Shown here one piece after another: positions 62,144-64,000 of a stretch of 64,000 bases of DNA. The notes below the pieces were generated by a model, which saw nothing but the letters and a program-made list of their open reading frames with translations, made no database searches and was not told the DNA's origin. How positions within the stretch are numbered: the first letter of the stretch is position 1; every line of letters starts with the position of its first letter. Source of the DNA: Lachnospiraceae bacterium (GTDB taxonomy: Bacteria; Bacillota; Clostridia; Lachnospirales; Lachnospiraceae); assembly GCA_015056795.1 (NCBI GenBank), contig SVFO01000008.1, positions 90,918 through 154,917 of the forward strand. The letters run 5' to 3'. The translations under genes and the position numbers were made by a program.

Positions 62144-62944
62144 ATGAATGTTACAAGTATTTTGATTGCGGCAGGCATTGTCGCTGCAGTTGGCATTTTT
62201 ATCGGTTTGTTTCTTGGGCTTGCAGGCATTCGCTTCCATGTCGAGGTGGATGAAAAGGAAGAAGCTGTTCTGAACGCTCTGCCGGGGAATAACTGTGGAG
62301 GCTGTGGCTTTGCGGGATGTTCCGGACTGGCCGCGGCCATTGCAAAGGGGGAAGCACCCGTAAATGCTTGTCCTGTAGGCGGTGAGCCTGTTGCAAAGGT
62401 GGTTGGTGAAATCATGGGAGTGTCTGCGGATGCAGGAAAGAAGATGGTTGCCTTCGTACACTGCCAGGGCGATTGTGAGAAAGCAAAGACGGATTATACC
62501 TATGACGGTGCGCAGGATTGCCGAATCATGAGCTTTGTGCCAGGGGGTGGGCCCAAATCGTGTAATCAAGGGTGCTTAGGCTATGGTACCTGTGTCAAGG
62601 AGTGTCCCTTCGATGCCATTCATATCGTAAATGGTATTGCGGTTGTAGATCGTGAAGCATGTAAGTCCTGCGGAAAATGTGTTGCCGCATGTCCGAAAAA
62701 GCTGATCTCCTTGGTACCATATGATGCACAATATGCCGTGGCCTGCAAGAATACGGAGCGTGGCCCCGTAACGATGAAGGCATGCGACGTGGGATGTATT
62801 GGATGCATGCTTTGTGCAAAGAATTGTCCTGCAGATGCCGTGAAGATCGAAAGCTTCTGCGCGAGCATTGATCCTGAAAAGTGTATCGGTTGCGGTGCCT
62901 GCAAGGAGAAATGTCCGAAGAAGGCAATTGTAAAAACAAACTAA
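62144..62944 (+). CDS. rnfB: Rnf electron transport complex subunit B (polyferredoxin)
   Basis: A 266-residue ferredoxin-binding subunit. N-terminal membrane helix (5-29), a CGGCGFAGC [4Fe-4S] domain (about 50-80), and several ferredoxin-type clusters: CLGYGTCVKECP, CKSCGKCVAACP, CIGCMLCAKNCP and CIGCGACKEKCP. It is the entry point for electrons from reduced ferredoxin. CGGAGG precedes the ATG. Last gene of the operon. Confidence 0.96.
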   Translation: MNVTSILIAAGIVAAVGIFIGLFLGLAGIRFHVEVDEKEEAVLNALPGNNCGGCGFAGCSGLAAAIAKGEAPVNACPVGGEPVAKVVGEIMGVSADAGKKMVAFVHCQGDCEKAKTDYTYDGAQDCRIMSFVPGGGPKSCNQGCLGYGTCVKECPFDAIHIVNGIAVVDREACKSCGKCVAACPKKLISLVPYDAQYAVACKNTERGPVTMKACDVGCIGCMLCAKNCPADAVKIESFCASIDPEKCIGCGACKEKCPKKAIVKTN

Positions 62945-63021
62945 AGACTGTATAAAAGGAATCCTTTTCACATATAGTATCCTAGGACATGCCTAAGATA
63001 GAAGGTGAGGAGGATTCTTTT

Positions 63022-63831
63022 TTGTATAAGAAAGCGATGACAACAACAATCTGTCTCTATTTGTTTCTGCTGGCAACTGCCATGATTTTGTTTGGGGTGG
63101 GACAAATCTTTAAAGTGACGAATCTAAACGCGCAGGCAGTGAATGTCGGCGTAACCTTAGAGGATGACATAGAGTGGCAACGATTCAATCGGCATTTAAA
63201 GGGTTTGCTGGATATGGAAAGCTTGGGGGATAAAGCAAAGAAGAATGAAATAGAAAGCATTCGAGAGGAAATGGCTCTTGAAAACGAAAATAGTAGGATA
63301 ATGTCTGTAGTAAGCGCTCATGTGGAAACGGAACACTTGGAAGAAGAAATGGTAAAGAATGCAGAGGAATTAGATCATACATATGACGATGGCCATGAAC
63401 TGGATGCTCAAGGAAATTTGCTTGAAGATGGAAGCCTATGGGATGATTTGCCAGAACAGGAAATCATGGTTTTACAGCGCATCGTCGAAGCTGAGGCTGG
63501 AGGAGAGGATGCGGATGGAAAGCTCTTGGTTGCGAATGTCGTGTTAAATCGTGTTAAGGATGAGGCCTTTCCGAATACCATTTCCGAGGTCGTTTTTCAG
63601 CAAAGCAAGGGTGTGACACAGTTTTCGCCCGTGGCCAATGGTAGATATGAAGCAGTTACGGTCAGCAAGGAATCGAAGGAGGCCGTTGAACGAGCCTTAA
63701 ATGGAGAGGATCTCTCCGAAGGTGCACTATATTTTGCGGCGAGGAAGCACGCAAATCCAAATAACATGAAATGGTTTGATGAAAACCTTACCTTGCTTTT
63801 TCAACATGGTGGGCACGAGTTTTTTAAATGA
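63022..63831 (+). CDS. Cell wall hydrolase, SleB-like (Hydrolase_2)
   Basis: About 269 residues. One N-terminal membrane helix (about 8-30), a ~115-residue acidic/coiled linker, and a C-terminal SleB-type domain (about 145-265): QRIVEAEAGGEDADGKLLVANVVLNRV (with catalytic Glu), GVTQFSPVANGRY and ARKHANPNNMKWF. SleB enzymes are lytic transglycosylases in spore cortex lysis, but this subtype also occurs in vegetative cell-wall turnover. TTG 63022 has GAGGAGG 8 bases upstream and is preferred to ATG 62989, which lacks a site. Two hairpins follow. Confidence 0.88.
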   Translation: MYKKAMTTTICLYLFLLATAMILFGVGQIFKVTNLNAQAVNVGVTLEDDIEWQRFNRHLKGLLDMESLGDKAKKNEIESIREEMALENENSRIMSVVSAHVETEHLEEEMVKNAEELDHTYDDGHELDAQGNLLEDGSLWDDLPEQEIMVLQRIVEAEAGGEDADGKLLVANVVLNRVKDEAFPNTISEVVFQQSKGVTQFSPVANGRYEAVTVSKESKEAVERALNGEDLSEGALYFAARKHANPNNMKWFDENLTLLFQHGGHEFFK

Positions 63832-63899
63832 AAATCAAGTTAAAGAATGATAGGTAGGAGCTTACAGGAAATATCGAATTTGCAGGAGAAATAAGAAAA

Positions 63900-63926
63900 A
63901 AACGGATACCTCATGGGTATCCGTTT
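63900..63926 (+). terminator. Hairpin after the SleB-like gene
   Basis: An 11-bp perfect stem (63900-63910 with 63916-63926) with a 5-base loop and an A run on the left. The right T run is short (TTT), so it may be a weak terminator or work mainly leftwards. Confidence 0.55.
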
Positions 63927-63940
63927 CAGATTGAAGACAA

Positions 63941-63973
63941 AGTCCGAGGTTGATTGCCTCGGACTATTTTTTT
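63941..63973 (+). terminator. Strong intrinsic terminator near the window end
   Basis: A 9-bp GC-rich stem (63941-63949 with 63957-63965), 7-base loop, and seven Ts (63967-63973). It follows the hairpin at 63900 by 15 bases, giving tandem terminators. No gene is seen from 63832 to the end. Confidence 0.85.
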
Positions 63974-64000
63974 AATGAAAAAAGTGCCTTGAAGCCTTGT

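Overview
The window looks like chromosomal DNA from a Lachnospiraceae-type member of the Clostridia: an anaerobic, fermentative, plant-polysaccharide-using Gram-positive. The evidence is a Re-type citrate synthase in place of the usual Si-type enzyme, a six-gene Rnf complex in the clostridial order C-D-G-E-A-B, a biotin-dependent Na+-pumping decarboxylase cluster, scpA/scpB, the cmk-ispH-rpsA group, a Cys/Gly/Asn-rich small protein of the 'chorion-like' kind common in this family, and a palindromic repeat (32851-32897) of a type I associate with gut Clostridia. Nearly all genes are on the plus strand. I see no rRNA, tRNA, CRISPR array, prophage or transposase gene.

Layout. 1-1573: the end of leuS, a bidirectional terminator, two small unknown proteins and the Cys-rich small protein (all three on the minus strand). 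1681-8925: a B12/radical-SAM protein, a cytosolic subtilase, a Re-citrate synthase/GntR/isocitrate dehydrogenase operon with a perfect palindromic operator, and an Uma2-type nuclease-fold protein. 9070-13005: a GH31 glycosidase behind a cre-like site, then a MATE transporter fused to a kinase-like ATPase domain. 13130-28508: housekeeping genes (era, a yqzL-like gene, recO, glyS, a divergent alaS, rpsU, scpA, scpB, two D,D-carboxypeptidases, pepF). 28729-34361: a hybrid methylmalonyl-CoA/oxaloacetate-type carboxyltransferase and Na+ pump operon. 34360-34968: two different tandem repeat arrays. 35108-37193: a GH10 xylanase lipoprotein and a nitroreductase. 37348-50770: an unusual locus with two two-component systems, one ABC ATPase, two paralogous FtsX-type permeases, two paralogous membrane proteins of unknown family and a TetR regulator. 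50770-57143: a flavoprotein, cmk, ispH, rpsA, cheR and a YprB-like nuclease. 57586-62944: rnfCDGEAB. 63022-63831: a SleB-like cell-wall hydrolase, followed by terminators.

How the genes work together. The citrate synthase/isocitrate dehydrogenase pair would make 2-oxoglutarate for glutamate synthesis through an oxidative half-TCA route; aconitase is not in the window. The Rnf complex and the biotin decarboxylase are both membrane ion pumps and could share a sodium or proton gradient. The xylanase and GH31 enzyme suggest xylan or xyloglucan use.

Most unusual parts. (1) The duplicated two-component/ABC locus, with a shared sequence block ahead of two of its transcription units. (2) A hairpin element present in two good copies whose 17-bp stems differ at four positions, each compensated; one copy carries another repeat inside its loop. 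(3) A degenerate six-unit, 52-bp tandem array of hairpin-forming units. (4) The MATE-ATPase fusion. (5) An operon carrying both 12S-type and 5S-type carboxyltransferases together with a lipoprotein-OadG fusion. Start codons were revised from ribosome-binding sites where the longest open frame looked too long.
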